64,000 nucleotides of DNA from Molossus alvarezi (GCA_037176705.1 CM073908.1:129073430-129137429); one strand, 5' to 3'. Positions 12,160 to 24,600 are shown, counted from the stretch's first letter. Translations and numbers: made by a program. The notes: a model not told the origin generated them from the sequence alone.

Positions 12160-12540
12160 AATTATGATCACACTGAGAGATTTTAACATACCTCCTTCAG
12201 CCTTTACAAATCAGTAGACATGCTGATCAAATTTAAAAATTCAATAGACAGTGAACAACAAACGCAATACAGCAGGAGTCCATATAATTAATTTAAAAGA
12301 CTGACCTGAGACATTTTCTCAGAAGTCAGAGGAAAAAGTTAATGAAATGAAGGTGATGAGTGAAAAGATAAGAGACCTGGAGAACAGATCCAGGAAATCC
12401 AATATGTTTAATAAGAATTCCATAAAGAGAGAACAAAGCAAACCAAAGGAAAGCAAACTGTGAAGAAAGTTCCATGAACATAAGAAAGAACTAACTTCAA
12501 ATGGAAGAGGTCTTCAGAAAATAGGACAAAAATAAATATA
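12160..12540 (+). mobile_element. Possible L1M/HAL1 ORF1-region fragment
   Basis: GAGACCTGGAGAACAGATCC followed by AGGAAATCCAATATG and CCATAAAGAGAGAAC resembles the ORF1 region of old L1M or half-L1 elements. No frame is open. Border placement is loose. Confidence 0.45.
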
Positions 12541-12543
12541 ATA

Positions 12544-12645
12544 GCTACAGTTTGAGTCTTAACTTTAGATAATAAAATTGTATTTTAAGCCACTAAGTTT
12601 GTGGTGATTTGTTACAGCAACAATAGGAAACAGCCACAGAAATAG
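12544..12645 (+). repeat. 3' end of a MaLR-type LTR
   Basis: TTTTAAGCCACTAAGTTTGTG followed by TGATTTGTTACAGCAACAAT is the typical 3' end of mammal-wide MaLR LTRs. The 5' part is not recognisable here. Confidence 0.55.
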
Positions 12646-12964
12646 AAACTAAAACGAGGAAAATCACAGTCATGGTAGCATATTTAAAACATATCAATAA
12701 GTTTTGAAATATCTAGTAGTAAGGAAATAAATGACATGATAAATAGTTTATGCAAAAGGATGTTAAATGGAAATGTTCTAAACTCAGTACTAATTATGCC
12801 CAAGGTGAGTTACAAAATGATCATATGGGGTATAGAACAAAGGCACTTAAACATAATGAATTGTGTTACTTGTAGCCTCTCACTCACATGTAGTAAGTAA
12901 AATGAAAATTTGAATAATTGAGAGAGGATTTTTAAAAAGAAAATTGTTTATGTTCTGCCTTTTT

Positions 12965-13257
12965 AAAAATTTATTTATTTTTAATTTTATTTTTGTCAAA
13001 GATGTTCTTCCTTTTTTACCCCATAGACACCCTCCTCCCCATTCCCCCTGCCCCATCCCCGGCTTTGTTGTCCATGTCCATTGGTTATGCATACATGCAT
13101 ATAAGTTCTGTGGTTTATCTCTTCCCACCCCGCACCATCCCCTCTTCTGAGGGTTGTCAATCCGTACCCTACTTCCATGTTTCTGGGTTTACCCTATTCC
13201 TCAGACTGTTATGTTCATTATATTCCATATATCAGTGAGATCATGTGGTATTTGTCT
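12965..13257 (-). mobile_element. 5'-truncated bat L1 3' end, antisense
   Basis: Matches the 3' UTR of L1-A in reverse (GTTGTCCATGTCCATTGGTT, GCATATAAGTTCTGTGGTTT, CAGACTGTTATGTTCATTAT). TGTTCTGCCTTTT at 12951 repeats at 13258, giving a target duplication of about 14 bp. It truncates just inside ORF2's last codons. Confidence 0.88.
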
Positions 13258-13274
13258 TGTTCTGCCTTTTTTAT

Positions 13275-13661
13275 TTAAAAAGTTATGTTGACATAATTTC
13301 AGGTGTCCGCCTTCCTCCACGTCCCCCCCTCCCGCCTTTGTCCCCCTCCACAAAATAGTGTTTGTGATCAAGGGGTAAGCATATATGTTCTTTAGCTAAT
13401 TCCTTCACTGTCTTTATCTAGTCACCCTCACTTCTCCCCTTGGGCACTGGCCAGTCTGTTCTATGTGTCCATGCTCCCGGTTCCATTTTGCTCATCAGTT
13501 TATTTTGTTCATTAGGTTCCACATATTAGATCATATGGTATTTGTCTTTCTCTGACTGGCCTATTTCACTTAGCATAATACTCTCCAGGTTGTCCATGCT
13601 GTTGAAAAGGATAAAAGTTGTTTCTTCTTCTTCTTCTTCTTCTTCTTCTTCTTCTTCTTCT

Positions 13662-13693
<32 letters not shown>

Positions 13694-13913
13694 CTCTTCT
13701 TCCTCTTCTTCCTCTTCTTCCTCTTCCTCTTCCTCTTCTTCTTCTTTTATTTTACAGTCACATAGTATTCACCATTAAATGTACCATAGCTTTTTTATCC
13801 ACTCATCTGCTGATGGGCACTTGGGTTGTTTCCAGATCTTAGCTATTGTAAATAGTGCTGCTATGAACATAGGGGTACATATATTCTTTCTGATTAGTGT
13901 TTCAAGATTCTTC
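13275..13913 (-). mobile_element. Older L1 3' region, antisense, carrying a microsatellite
   Basis: An older relative of the same L1 lineage: the 3' UTR sequence differs from L1-A, but the end of ORF2 is clear (CACTTAGCATAATACTCTCC, CACTTGGGTTGTTTCCAGAT, AACATAGGGGTACATATATT). It truncates at about 13913, where sense-strand L1M sequence begins. A long TTC array sits inside it. Confidence 0.85.
13619..13748 (+). repeat. (TTC)n / (TTCCTCTTC)n polypyrimidine microsatellite
   Basis: About 130 bases of pure C/T on the + strand: roughly twenty perfect TTC units, then a variant zone built of TTCCTCTTC and CTCTTC, then TTC again. The poly-Ser and poly-Leu frames across it are artefacts. Confidence 0.95.
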
Positions 13914-15700
13914 TCTGTGAAAGATAATGTCAAAAGAATGAGAAGACATTCCCATTCAGACAGACTAGGAGACAGTATTTATTTGCAAAAGACATATTGG
14001 ATGAAGGACTTTTATGCAAAACACACAAAGAACTTTTAAAACTCAATAAGAAAACAAACAACCCAATTTAAAATGGGCCTAAGGCTTAGTAGACCCCTTA
14101 CCAAAGAAGACATACTGATGGCAAATTGGCATATGAAAAGATGTTTAACAAAATATGTCATCAGGAAAATACAAATTAAAACAACAATGAGGTATTACTA
14201 CACACCTATTAAAATGGCCATAATCCAGAATGCTCACAACACCAAATGATGGTGAGGATTTAGAGCAATAAGGACTCTTATTGATTGCTAATAGAAATGC
14301 AAAATGCTATAAGTACTCTAAAGATAGTTTTGTAGTTTCTTATAAAACTAAATATAACGTAGCCCCACCAAACTTTATTTGTGCTTTTATTTTCTGCAGT
14401 TTCTGTTGTCTGTCGTAAACCCCAGTCTGAATATATTAAATGGAAAATTTTAAAAATAATTCATGTTTTAAATTGGTAGCTGATCTGATTAGCATGATGA
14501 AATCTTGTGCTGTCCTGCTTGGTCTCAGCTGGGACATGAATCATCCCTTTGTCTAGCTTATCCACACTGTATATTCTCTGCCTGTTAGTCATTTAGTAGC
14601 CTTTAGTTATCAGATGAACTGTCACCTTATCATAGTGCTTGTGCTCAGTACCTCTTATTTTACTTAATTAAAGTGTTTTCTTTAAAGTGAAAGGTGAAAG
14701 TTCTCAACAAGGCATTATATCATCACAAGAAGAAGGGTGAGTACAGTACAATAATATTTTGAGAGAGACATATTCACATAACTTATTACAGTATATTATT
14801 ATAATTGCTTTATTTTATTAATAGTTAATGCTATTAATCTTCCACTGCCCCCAGTTTATAAATTAAACTTTATCATAGGTATGTATGTATAGGAAAAACA
14901 TATCATATATGAGATTCAGTACTATCCACAGTTTTAGACATTCATTGAGGTCTTGGAACATATCCTCCATGGATGAGGGGAGACTACTGTACTCTTACCG
15001 TATGACCCCAAAATTGCACTCACTGCACTCCTTTTTATTTACCCAAAAGAGTCGAAAACTTATGTCCACACAAAAACCTGCACATGGATATTTATAGCAG
15101 TACTATTCAGCAACCAAGACATACTTCAGTAGGTGAATGGATAAGTAAACTGTGGTACATCCAAACAATGAAATATTATTCAGTGCTAAAAAGAAATGAG
15201 CTATCAAGCCATGAAAAAACATGGAGGAAACTTAAATGCATATTACTAAGTGAAAGAAGCCAATCTGGAAAGGCTATATATTGTATGATTCCAACTATTT
15301 GACATTCTGAAAAAGGAAAAATTACAGAGACAGTAAAATCATCAGTGGTTGCCAGGGGTGGTGTGGTAGAGAGATGAATACACAGCGTACAGTAGATTTT
15401 CAGGGCAGTGAAAATACTCTGTTGTGACAATATGATATATACATGTTGTTGTACATTTGTCCAAAACCCATGCAATGTACAACACCAAGAATGAACCTTA
15501 AGGTAAACTATGGTCTGTGGGTGATAATGATGTGTCAATGTAGGTGGTAACATTATAAAAAATGTACTACTCTGTTGGGGGATGTTGATCGTGGAGGAGG
15601 TTGCATATATGTTGCAGCAGGGAGTATCAGAAATCTCTGCATCTTCCTCCTCAACCTTGCTGTGATTCTAAAACTGCTCTAAAAATATGGTGTTGAGAAA
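13914..15700 (+). mobile_element. Old L1M, sense, ORF2 end and 3' UTR, split by Tigger
   Basis: Sense L1M ORF2 remnants: ATACAAATTAAAACAACAATG and ATTAAAATGGCCATAAT before the interruption, then ATTTATAGCAGTACTATTCA and GTGGTACATCCAAACAATG after it, followed by 3' UTR to about 15690. The element is cut at 14361/14990 by a Tigger-type DNA transposon. The frame at 15084-15302 is the ORF2 tail and is not intact. Confidence 0.85.
14362..14989 (+). mobile_element. Tigger-family DNA transposon remnant inserted at TA
   Basis: Contains diagnostic MER2/Tigger words: TTTATTTTCTGCAGTTTCTG, CATGAATCATCCCTTTGTC, GTGAAAGGTGAAAGTTCTC (start of the transposase DNA-binding region) and, at the 3' end, CAGTACTATCCACAGTTTTAG with GGTCTTGGAACATATCC. 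The interrupted L1M reads through if it is removed, and TA dinucleotides lie at both borders (14360-14361 and 14990-14991). Nearly all the transposase gene is missing. Confidence 0.8.
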
Positions 15701-15809
15701 TCACAAAATACTTCAAAGAAAGTGTAAGTGGTGGGTATGTAAGATTGAGATACTCCCCTGAGCCATCTATATATTATTTTTGTTCATTATTCACTGTGTT
15801 TTCTGATTT

Positions 15810-16063
15810 AATTTTATTTATTCATTATTATCCTCACCTGAGGACACTTTTTTGATACTTTGTTCAGATAGAGTAGGAGGGAGAGAGAGAGAGAGAGAGA
15901 GAAAAAAAACATCAACGCGAAAGGGACACATCAAGCAGTTGCCACCCGCACAACCCAACCAGGGCCAAACTGCAACCGAGGTACTGCCTTTAGCAGGAAC
16001 TGAACCCGGGTCTCTCTGGACTGCTGGCCAATGCTCCAACCGCTGAGCCAAACCAGCCAGGGC
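15810..16063 (-). mobile_element. VES SINE, antisense
   Basis: TATCCTCACCTGAGGACAC tail motif, (GA)n middle, GGAACTGAACCCGGGTC (B box region in reverse) and AACCAGCCAGGGC head. Flanked by GTTTTCTGATTT at 15798-15809 and TTTTTCTGATTT at 16071-16082. Confidence 0.93.
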
Positions 16064-16123
16064 TGTTTTTTTTTTCTGATTTCAATGTTCTCTTTCTCTT
16101 TGGAAATTTCAGAGCTTGTAATT

Positions 16124-16388
16124 TTTTTTTTTTTTTTTATCCTCATCCGAGGACATTTTTCCATTTTTTGTTCAGATAGAGTGGGAGGGAGAGAGAGGAA
16201 GAGAGAGAGAAAGAGAGAGAGAGATAAACATCGACATGAAAGGGACACATCGAGTGGCTGCCACACACACGATCAACTAGGGCCAGGGACAAACTGCAAC
16301 CGAGGTACGTGCCCTTAGTGGAAACCGAACCCGGGTCTCTCTGGACCGCAGGCCAACACTCTAACCGCTGAGCCAAACCAGCCAGGGA
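16124..16388 (-). mobile_element. VES SINE, antisense, with 14-bp target duplication
   Basis: Same orientation and subfamily as its neighbour 50 bp upstream. CAGAGCTTGTAATT at 16110-16123 repeats exactly at 16389-16402, so both borders are certain. Confidence 0.96.
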
Positions 16389-16661
16389 CAGAGCTTGTAA
16401 TTCTTGCTTTCCAATAGTCTAGTTCAATTTACCAACCTTATCTCCCACCACATCTCACACAAATTTCTTCAGGCAAAAATCATGTTGTTTCCCCCCACCC
16501 AGATACACTCTACTTATTCCAAACTTGATGTCTTTGCTTTCCTAATTCCTTATACCCAGAACATAATTTTCCACAGTCACTTCTCCAAATCTTACCAATT
16601 CTTACAGCACTATCTAATATTCTTCTAACTCTGTAATACATACACAAGAACCTAACCACCT

Positions 16662-16865
16662 GGCCCAGCCAGTGTTGCTCAGTGGTTAAGTGTCAACCCA
16701 TGCACCAAGAGGTCGCCGGTTTGATTCCTGGTCAGGGCACATGCCCAGGTTATGGGCCTGATCCCCAGTGGGGGGCATGTAGGAGGCAGCCAATCAATGT
16801 TCTCTCTCATCTCTCTCCCTCTTCCTTCCTCTCTCTTTAAAATCAATAAAGAAAGAAAAATAATA
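16662..16865 (+). mobile_element. VES SINE, sense, older subfamily
   Basis: GGCCCAGCCAGTGTTGCTCAG head, GCCGGTTTGATTCCTGGTCA B-box part, then GGAGGCAGCCAATCAATG and a CT-rich 3' part ending AAAATCAATAAAGAAAG. This body differs from the GTCCCTTTCA type, marking a separate and probably older subfamily. A target duplication is not clear. Confidence 0.85.
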
Positions 16866-16879
16866 ACTGCCTAATTTTT

Positions 16880-16882
16880 TTC

Positions 16883-16914
<32 letters not shown>

Positions 16915-16953
16915 ATGTGTGTATGTGTATATATATACATACATACACACACT
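16880..16953. repeat. (TA)n-(TG)n-(CA)n compound microsatellite
   Basis: Alternating ATAT, TGTG and CACA runs in about 74 bases, directly before a mariner MITE. Confidence 0.9.
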
Positions 16954-16956
16954 TTA

Positions 16957-17080
16957 TACAAGGGTAGGCAAAAGTAGGTTTACAGTTTTTGTATAGAAAA
17001 TGACACAATAATTAATAAACAAGAATACATTCTGTGTTTCGAATACTCACAACTATAAACCTACTTTTGTTTACCTGGTA
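16957..17080. mobile_element. Mariner-type MITE, 124 bp
   Basis: Imperfect terminal inverted repeats: GGCAAAAGTAGGTTTACAG near the left end and, read in reverse from the right end, AACAAAAGTAGGTTTATAG. The ends lie at TA (16957, 17080), as expected of Tc1/mariner elements. The interior is AT-rich with no transposase. A second member lies at 21206-21331. Confidence 0.8.
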
Positions 17081-17242
17081 TTTTGATACATATATAAAAT
17101 TAAGTATTTCTTTTATATTGTCTTATTTTGCTTTCTAAATATTTTATTGTTTGTTAGGCTTGTCTCTAGAAAACAGTATAAACTTACTGAGAGCAATAGC
17201 CTTTGCAATTATACTTTTATATTAATCACAGTACCTAATATA

Positions 17243-17799
17243 CTAGTTCTCAAAGTGTGATTTCTAAAACCATGGCAGCAGCATAACCTGGTGTTATGGA
17301 CTGAACTGTGTTCCCCCGAAGTCTTTAAACCCAATGTGACTGTATTTGAAGATTGGGCCTTAAGAGTAATAATTAACATTAAATAATGTCATAAGGGTGG
17401 GACCCTGATCTGATGAAACTGGTGTCCTTATAAGAAGAGTAATAGATATGAGAGAGCTCTCTCTTTCTGAATGTGCTCAAAGTAGTCATGTGAACACACA
17501 GAAGATGGTGGCCGCCTACAAGCCAAGAGAAGAGGTTTCAGAAAGAAACCTGCCTTGCTGGTACCTTGATTTAGACTTCCCAGCCTCCAGAACTGTGAGA
17601 AACACATTTCTGTTGTTTAAGTAACCCAGTCAGTGGTATTTTTCTATGGCAGCCCAGGCAGAGCAATATACCTGGGAACTTGGTAGAAGTGCAAATTCCT
17701 GGGCCCCAAACCAGAAGCTCTAGAGCTAAAGCCCAGCATTCTTTGTAGTAACAAGCTTTCCAAGGGATTCTCAGGCAAACAAAAGTTTGAGAACCACTG
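17243..17799 (-). mobile_element. MER5A-like hAT-Charlie element, split by an LTR
   Basis: Left part CTAGTTCTCAAAGTGTG (17243-17291) and right part GGAACTTGGTAGAAGTGCAAAT to GTTTGAGAACCACTG (17671-17799) rebuild the order of MER5A in reverse once the LTR at 17292-17670 is removed. A non-autonomous DNA transposon fossil with inverted-repeat ends. Confidence 0.85.
17292..17670 (+). mobile_element. Solo MLT1-type LTR (ERVL-MaLR) inside MER5A
   Basis: Starts TGTTATGGACTGAACTGTG, has AATGTGACTGTATTTG, GGTGTCCTTATAAGAAGAG, CCAGCCTCCAGAACTGTGAG and ends in GGCAGCCCAGGCAGAGCAAT. CCTGG at 17287-17291 repeats at 17671-17675, the 5-bp duplication usual for this class. No internal retroviral sequence is attached. 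Confidence 0.85.
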
Positions 17800-20700
17800 A
17801 CCTAACACATTGCTGAGTATATTAGTGTATATTGAGGAGTTTGAAAAATGCATTTGATACTTTGATTAGAAATATGTGTGTTCCCTATATAGGTTTGAGT
17901 TGTGAAGATTTTGATATTATACATGCCTAAGTCAATTTTACAAGGCAAGTCCATTGTATTTTATCAACTACATGCTAGATACCTAGCTTTGAACACTCCT
18001 AAATTTTACCATTAAATCCTCATTTGGATATCTAAAATTATCTCTTTCAAACTGGGCTTTCCTTTTGTCACAGCTCATTTGTCCCTCCCATTGTTATTCT
18101 TCATTTCTTCTCTACATTTTTATAATATGGAAATGGCTGCAAGAGATTAGGATAATTTATTTCCCAAATAAATAGCTCCGGTTTTAGTCTTCACATCCAA
18201 TAGTTTAAAAGCTTGAAGACTTTTTAGATAGTCCATATATGTATGAAGAAAAGGTTTTAGTGGAAATCAAAATGAGTTCATGAGCAAATGTGCCCCCTGT
18301 GAATAGTGGCACTTTTGTTCTAAGGTCTTGGTAATAGGAGATGTTGAAGAATGCCATTAGAGATACTGACATGAAACATATCCAGCATTACTGTGTTCAA
18401 GTGTTCTGCACTGCAAAAATAATATCTTTTAATAGCCGGACAATTAACCATCTTCACTGCATAAATATTATTTTAAACATCATGGAAAAGACCAACATGT
18501 AACATATACCATGTTATGTGCACTTTAAAAGAAAGAATTTTCTATTTGGCTTTCATTAGCAACATCTCCTAATTATTAAATTCAAAAGTTATATTTTCAC
18601 AATTTGTCATTGTGTGAAAGATACTCAAGTAAAATGTATTCCACCTCCAAATTTAAAGATTTATAATTAAAGAGCTTTCTGTTGAACAGTTGAGTTATTC
18701 ATAATGCAAGTCATTCACCTACCAGTGCCTTTACCATGATAGACTGAGATAAAAAGTAAAAATGAACTATTCCTTTGCAATTCAGATTACAAAATACACT
18801 AAATACTTGCACCAGCTCATACTTTGAAAGTCCATGAATATCTTTGTTAAAAAATTGTGACACATTGTTCATGAAACCCAAAAGGTTTTTAAAAGTGAAG
18901 GTTTTCTTTTATACTTTAAAATCCTCTTGAAACATTTCTAGTGCAGTGTGACCTCAATTCCAATTAAGATGAACTCACTAGATTTCAGTAGATCGTGACT
19001 CCTTGTTGACAGCGCCCATATCTTGTTTTTTGTTTTTCTTTGTATTCCCTAACAGCATGGTACTGGAAACATTAACTGTTTCTAAAAATGATTGAATGGG
19101 TTTGATTTAATAGAGAAACAAAAAAGGTTCAGTATAGAATCCTTATAATTTGGTTGAGAAATGCTTGTTTTCTAGACTTGAATAAACTAGCATTTATTGG
19201 GAAAGTGCATATGATTAATGTGAAAGAATGAATTGCAGAGGGGTTTCATTATCAAAAACCATGACACGGTTGGTTGAGTTTTTAAAAGTTAATCATAAAT
19301 TATCCTCCACTCTGGTGCTATCAATGGTAGATCAAAATTGCAAAGCTATCAGCATGTGTGTGTGTACCTTATATATACCTTAAGTAGGCCATTATGTTTA
19401 ATTTAGAACAGGTGACTAAGACTATTCATCACTGATAATTATTTTGTCTTATGAGCTGAAAGGTAGGAGTCAATTTGAATGATTCTGTTCATGATTTTTC
19501 TGTGGATTACAATGCATTTGAAACTATTTTCTATATTTGAGTTTTTTGACTGATAAATTTTTAAAAATGTATTTAAGGGAAGACTGATTTTTCTGACTTT
19601 GGATATGCACATTTTCACTTGTTAGAAAGGTTTTCATTTAAACCTTTCAGTCTGCATTTGTATCTATTATAGACTGATTTTAGCAGTACTGTGTTTTCTC
19701 TTTCATGACTCTCATTTGAAGCTGTGGATTCTTTTGTGATATTTGAATTTTAAAATGTAAGCTTTCTAATAAACACTAACTTTAAAATAGTTTAGAATTG
19801 TTTTAATTTGAAATATTCTGACTCATGATCAAGATTTTACTATAATGTCTTCCTCTGTGAAACAAATCAGTTAAAGGAGGGTCCCAAGACTGGGTGAGTA
19901 TTTATGTAGAGAGGTATTATGAATACAGAAATATATTTAGATAATCTCTGTTGCTCAAGTTTATTTTTTTTACAGAAGAGGTAAAGATTATGCAAAATTA
20001 AAGTAGAAGATTGAGGGTGGGACTGAGACATAGGCAGGAGAGTTATAATAGGCAGTTCGAAGAATGACAAAGGCATGACTATCTAGTTAATTGCAATCTA
20101 CTAGTATAATTTGATGCTTGACTTTTAAAATCTTCTCTATCTTTTCTTATCAACTATCAAAACTCAATAAAGCCATAAAGCCACCAGCTCCTGCTTAAGC
20201 CATTGTTATAGTCAATATTTTCCTCTTCCTTTCCACCATTGCACTGCACCCCAATATATCATAATATTTGAGAAAAAAATTACTTCACTGGCAATTTTGG
20301 AAACTATTTCTCTGAAGTAAAGTTGTAAGAGTTATACTTGGAAAAAGATTATTGTTGAGGACAGTTTCAGATATATTTAAAGAAAAATAATAAACCTACA
20401 ATTTTCATGATACAGTATTTACTTATTGGAATTATGCTCCATAAAAGTGTGTGTGTGTGTGGGCGGGGGCGGGGAGGTAGGGGTTGAATCTTAGTTCAAT
20501 CAGTTTGGGTAAAACTAGATGAAAGCAATAGAAGAGATTCCATGACAAGAGGTTTTTTTTTTCCCCCCCATGACTAAATTACATACCAAAGCACCAATAA
20601 AGGAGCAGACCCTTCCTAATAGGCCATGGAATATTTTTTTTTGGGGGGGTATACAATTTGTGTGTGTGCTTTTTTTTCTCTAGAGCATCTCTTCATGTGC

Positions 20701-21205
20701 AAATTATTCAAAAGCATGACACACCAGGAATGTCTGGTAGTGTGTAAAACACTGCAAAAATCACTTTCAAATCTATCACAGTATGATGGCTTACAGAAAA
20801 AAAGCATATACTTTGTGGAAAGATTGAATTTTGAAACTAAACTGTTTCATATGGTAGTCTTGTATAAATTTGGAATAATTGCTTAATCTCTTTGAGTATC
20901 ATTTGTTAGTTTAGGAAATGTGGTAAGAAAAATCATCATCTGGTCTATAATAATTGTGCCTCATTCTCTTCTTTTTACCTGGAATTCCATGAATATTAGA
21001 TTTCTAAAAGTCCTGTCCTTAATGCCTCATGTTCTCCTTATATAATCTTTCTTCACCGTGCTTCCATCTGAAATGTAATTTATCTTTTAGTTCACTTATA
21101 TTTTCTTCTGGATTATTTATTCTATAGTTAAACTCATCTATTATAGTCTTAATTTTAGTTATGGTATATTTTAGTTCTATAGTTGCTATTTTATTTTCTT
21201 GTGTA
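17800..21205. other. Longest low-repeat stretch of the window
   Basis: About 3.4 kb of AT-rich DNA in which I recognise no SINE, L1 or LTR. It holds a short GT run joined to a G-rich patch (20446-20478) and mononucleotide runs near 20552 and 20634. No open frame is longer than 86 codons and none shows a recognisable motif. Whether any part is conserved noncoding DNA cannot be told from one sequence. Confidence 0.5.
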
Positions 21206-21331
21206 TACAGGGGTTGGCAAAAGTACATTCACAGTTGTGAGTACATGAACAGTTTATTATCGTATTATTATTTATAAATTATTATATTTATTGATATTAA
21301 AACTGTAAATCTACATTTGGCCACCTCTGTA
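21206..21331. mobile_element. Mariner-type MITE, 126 bp
   Basis: Left end TACAGGGGTTGGCAAAAG and right end, in reverse, TACAGAGGTGGCCAAATG are inverted repeats of the same family as 16957-17080. TA at both borders, AT-rich interior, no coding capacity. Confidence 0.8.
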
Positions 21332-21678
21332 TTCTAGCTTGAGTTGAATTCTGTACATTGTCCTTTATTTTATTGAATATATCAATCATAGTTATTTTAA
21401 AAATATATTTAAGTGTTTTTTCTTGCAGCAGATCAGTGTTTTCTTTTATATATTTTTAATTAATTTATTTTTGTTACAAATGTTTCTCCTTTTGCCCCAC
21501 GATTTCCACACCCCCCAAACTGTCCCCAGCTTTGTTGTCCATGTCTATTGTGCATGCATACATGCATATAAGTTCTGTGGTTTATCCCTACCCCATCATC
21601 CCCTCATCTGGGGATTGTCAGTCTGTACCCCACTTCCACGTTTCTGGGACTACCCAATTCCTCAGACTGTTATGTTCA

Positions 21679-24600
21679 TTATATTCCACAAATAAGTGAG
21701 ATCATATGATACTTGTCTTTTCCTGTATGGCTTGTTTCGCTTAGGATAATACTTTCCAGGTCCCTCCATGTCATCTCAAAGGATAAGAGATCGTTCTTTC
21801 TTACAGCTGCGTAGTACTCCATAGTGTATATGTACCATGGCTTTTTTATCCATATGTCAACTGATGGACACTTGGGCTGTCTCCAGATCTTAGCTACTGT
21901 AAATAGTGCTGCTATGAACATGGGGGTACATATATTCTTTCTGATTGGTGTTTCAGGCTTCTTAGGGTATATTCCTAGAAGTGGGATCACTGGGTCAAAT
22001 GGAAGTTCAATTTTTAATTTTTTGAGGTAACACCATATTGTTTTCCACAATGACTACAGCAGTTGCATTCCCACCAACAGTGTACTAGAGTCCCGTTTTC
22101 TCCACACCCTCGCCAAAACTTGGTGTTTGATGATTTGTTGATGGCGGCCATTCTGACAGGTGTGAGGTGATACCTCATTGTTGTTTTAATTTGCATCTCT
22201 CTGATGATTAGTGATGTTGAACATTTCTTCATATGTCTCTTAGCCATTTGTATGTCCTGTTTGGAGAGGTGTCTATATAATTCCTCTGACCAATTTTAAA
22301 TTGGGTTCTTTGTCTTCTTCCTTTTGTTGAGTTGTATGAGCACTTTATATATATTGGAAATTAAAGCCTTATCTGATATATCATTGACAATTATGCTCTA
22401 CCATACAGTGGGTTGCCTTTACATTCTGATGATTGTATCTTTTGCTGTACAGAAGTTTTTGAGTTTGATGTAGTCCCATGTGTTCATTTTCTCCTTTGTT
22501 TCTATTGCCTTAGGTGATGTATCAATGAAAATTCTGCTGCATATGATGTCTGAAATTTTGTTGCCTAGATTTTCTTCTAGAATTTTTATGGATTCATGAG
22601 TCACATTTAAGTATTTTATCCATTTTGAGTTTATTTTTGTGTATGGTGTAAGTTGATGGTCTAGTTTCATTTTTTTACATGTAGCTGTCCAATTTTCCCA
22701 ACACCATTTATTAAAAAAGCTGTCTTTACTCCACTGTATGCTCTTGCCACCGTTGTTAAATATTAATTGAGCATATTGCCTTGGGTCCATTTCTGGGTTC
22801 TCTGTTCTGTTCCAGTGGTCTATATGCCTGTTCTTGTGCAAGTACCAGGCTGTTTTGATTACAGTGGCTTTGTATTATAACCTGAAATCTGGTAATGTAA
22901 TCCCTCCTACTTTGTTCCTTTTTTTTTTTTTTCAAGATTGTTGTGGCTATTCCAGGTCTTTTTTGGTTCCATATGAACTTTTGAAATATTTGTTTTAGTT
23001 CTGTGAAGTATGTGGTTGGTATTTTGATGGAGATTGCATTGAATCTGTAGATTGCTTTGGGTAATATGGACATTTCAATGATGTTAATTCTTCCAATCCA
23101 TAAACAAGGTATGTGCTTCCACTTTTTTATATTTTCCTCTATTTCTTTTTTCAATGACCTGTAGTTTTCTGTGAATATGTTCTTCATTTCTTTGGTTACG
23201 TTTATTTCTAGGTATCTTAATTTTTTTGCCACGATGGGCAGTGGAACTTTTTTTTTAAAATTTCTCTTTCTGTGAGTTCATCATTGGTGTATAAGAATGC
23301 CATCGATTTCTTGATGTTAATATTATATCCTGCTACTTTGCCAAATTCATTTATTAAGTCTAGTAAATTTTTGATGCAGTCCTTGGGGTTTTCTACATAC
23401 AGTATCTTGTCAGTTGCGAATAATGATAGTTTCACTTACTCCTTTCCCATTTTGATCCCTTTTATTTTTTTCTTACTGTCTGATTGCTATGGCTAAGACT
23501 TCTAGGTCTATGTTAAATAAGAGTGGAGAAAGTGAGCATTCTTGTCTTGTTCCTGATCTTAAAGGAAATGCTTTAGTGTTTGCCCATTGAGTATGATGTT
23601 GGCTGTAGGTCTTTCATATATGGCCTTTATTATGTTAAGATTTGATCCCTCTATTCCCAGATTGCTGAGCGTTTTTATCAGAAATCGGTGCTGGATTTTG
23701 TCAAATGCTTTTTTAGTGTCTATTGATATGATCATACGATTTTTATCTTTCATTTTGTTTATGTGGTGTTTCACATTTATTGATATGTGAATATTGTACC
23801 AGCCTTGCATCCCTGGGATGAATCTCACCTGGTCATGGTGTATAATTTTTTTGATGTATTACTGGAATCAATTTGCTAGTATCTTGTTCGGGATTTTGGC
23901 ATATATGTTCATCAGGGATATTGGTCTGTAGTTTTTTGTTTTTTTTTCTTTGTAGTGTCTTTTACTGATTTTGGAATTATAATTATGCTGACCTCATAAA
24001 ATGAATTTGGAAGTCTTCCTTGAATTCTTGAATTTTCTGAAATAGTTCAAGGAGAATCAGTATTAGTTCTTCTTTGAATGTTCGGTAGAACTCCCCCCGT
24101 GAAGCCATCCTGGCCTGGGCTTTTGATTGCTGGGAGAGTCTTGATACATCTTTAATTTCTTTTGTTGTTATTGTTTTTTTCAAGTTTTCTATCTTTTCCC
24201 GGTCCAGTTTTGGGGGACTATGTGTTTCTAGCAATTTGTCCATTTCACTTAGATTGTCGAATTTGTTGCTGTATAATTGTTCATAATGTTTTTTCACGAT
24301 CCTTTGTATTTCTGTGGTGTCAGTTATTATTTATTCTTTCATTTCTGATTTTGTGTATTTGGGTTCTCTCTCTTTGTTTCTTGGTGAGTCTAGCTAAGGG
24401 TCAATCAATCTTGATTATCTTTTCAAAGAACTAGCTCTTTGTTTAATTGATCCTTTGAATTTTTTTTTTTTTTTGATCTCCATGTCATATATTTCTGATC
24501 TGATTATTACTATTTTTTTTCTTCTACTTGCTCTGGGGTTTTCTTTTTGTTTGCTTTCTATTTCTTTAAGTTGTGAGGTTAGTCAATTAGAGAATTTTCT

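Noticed and set aside
13542..13842. Open frames of poly-Ser and poly-Leu
   Set aside because: They translate the TTC microsatellite; no gene.
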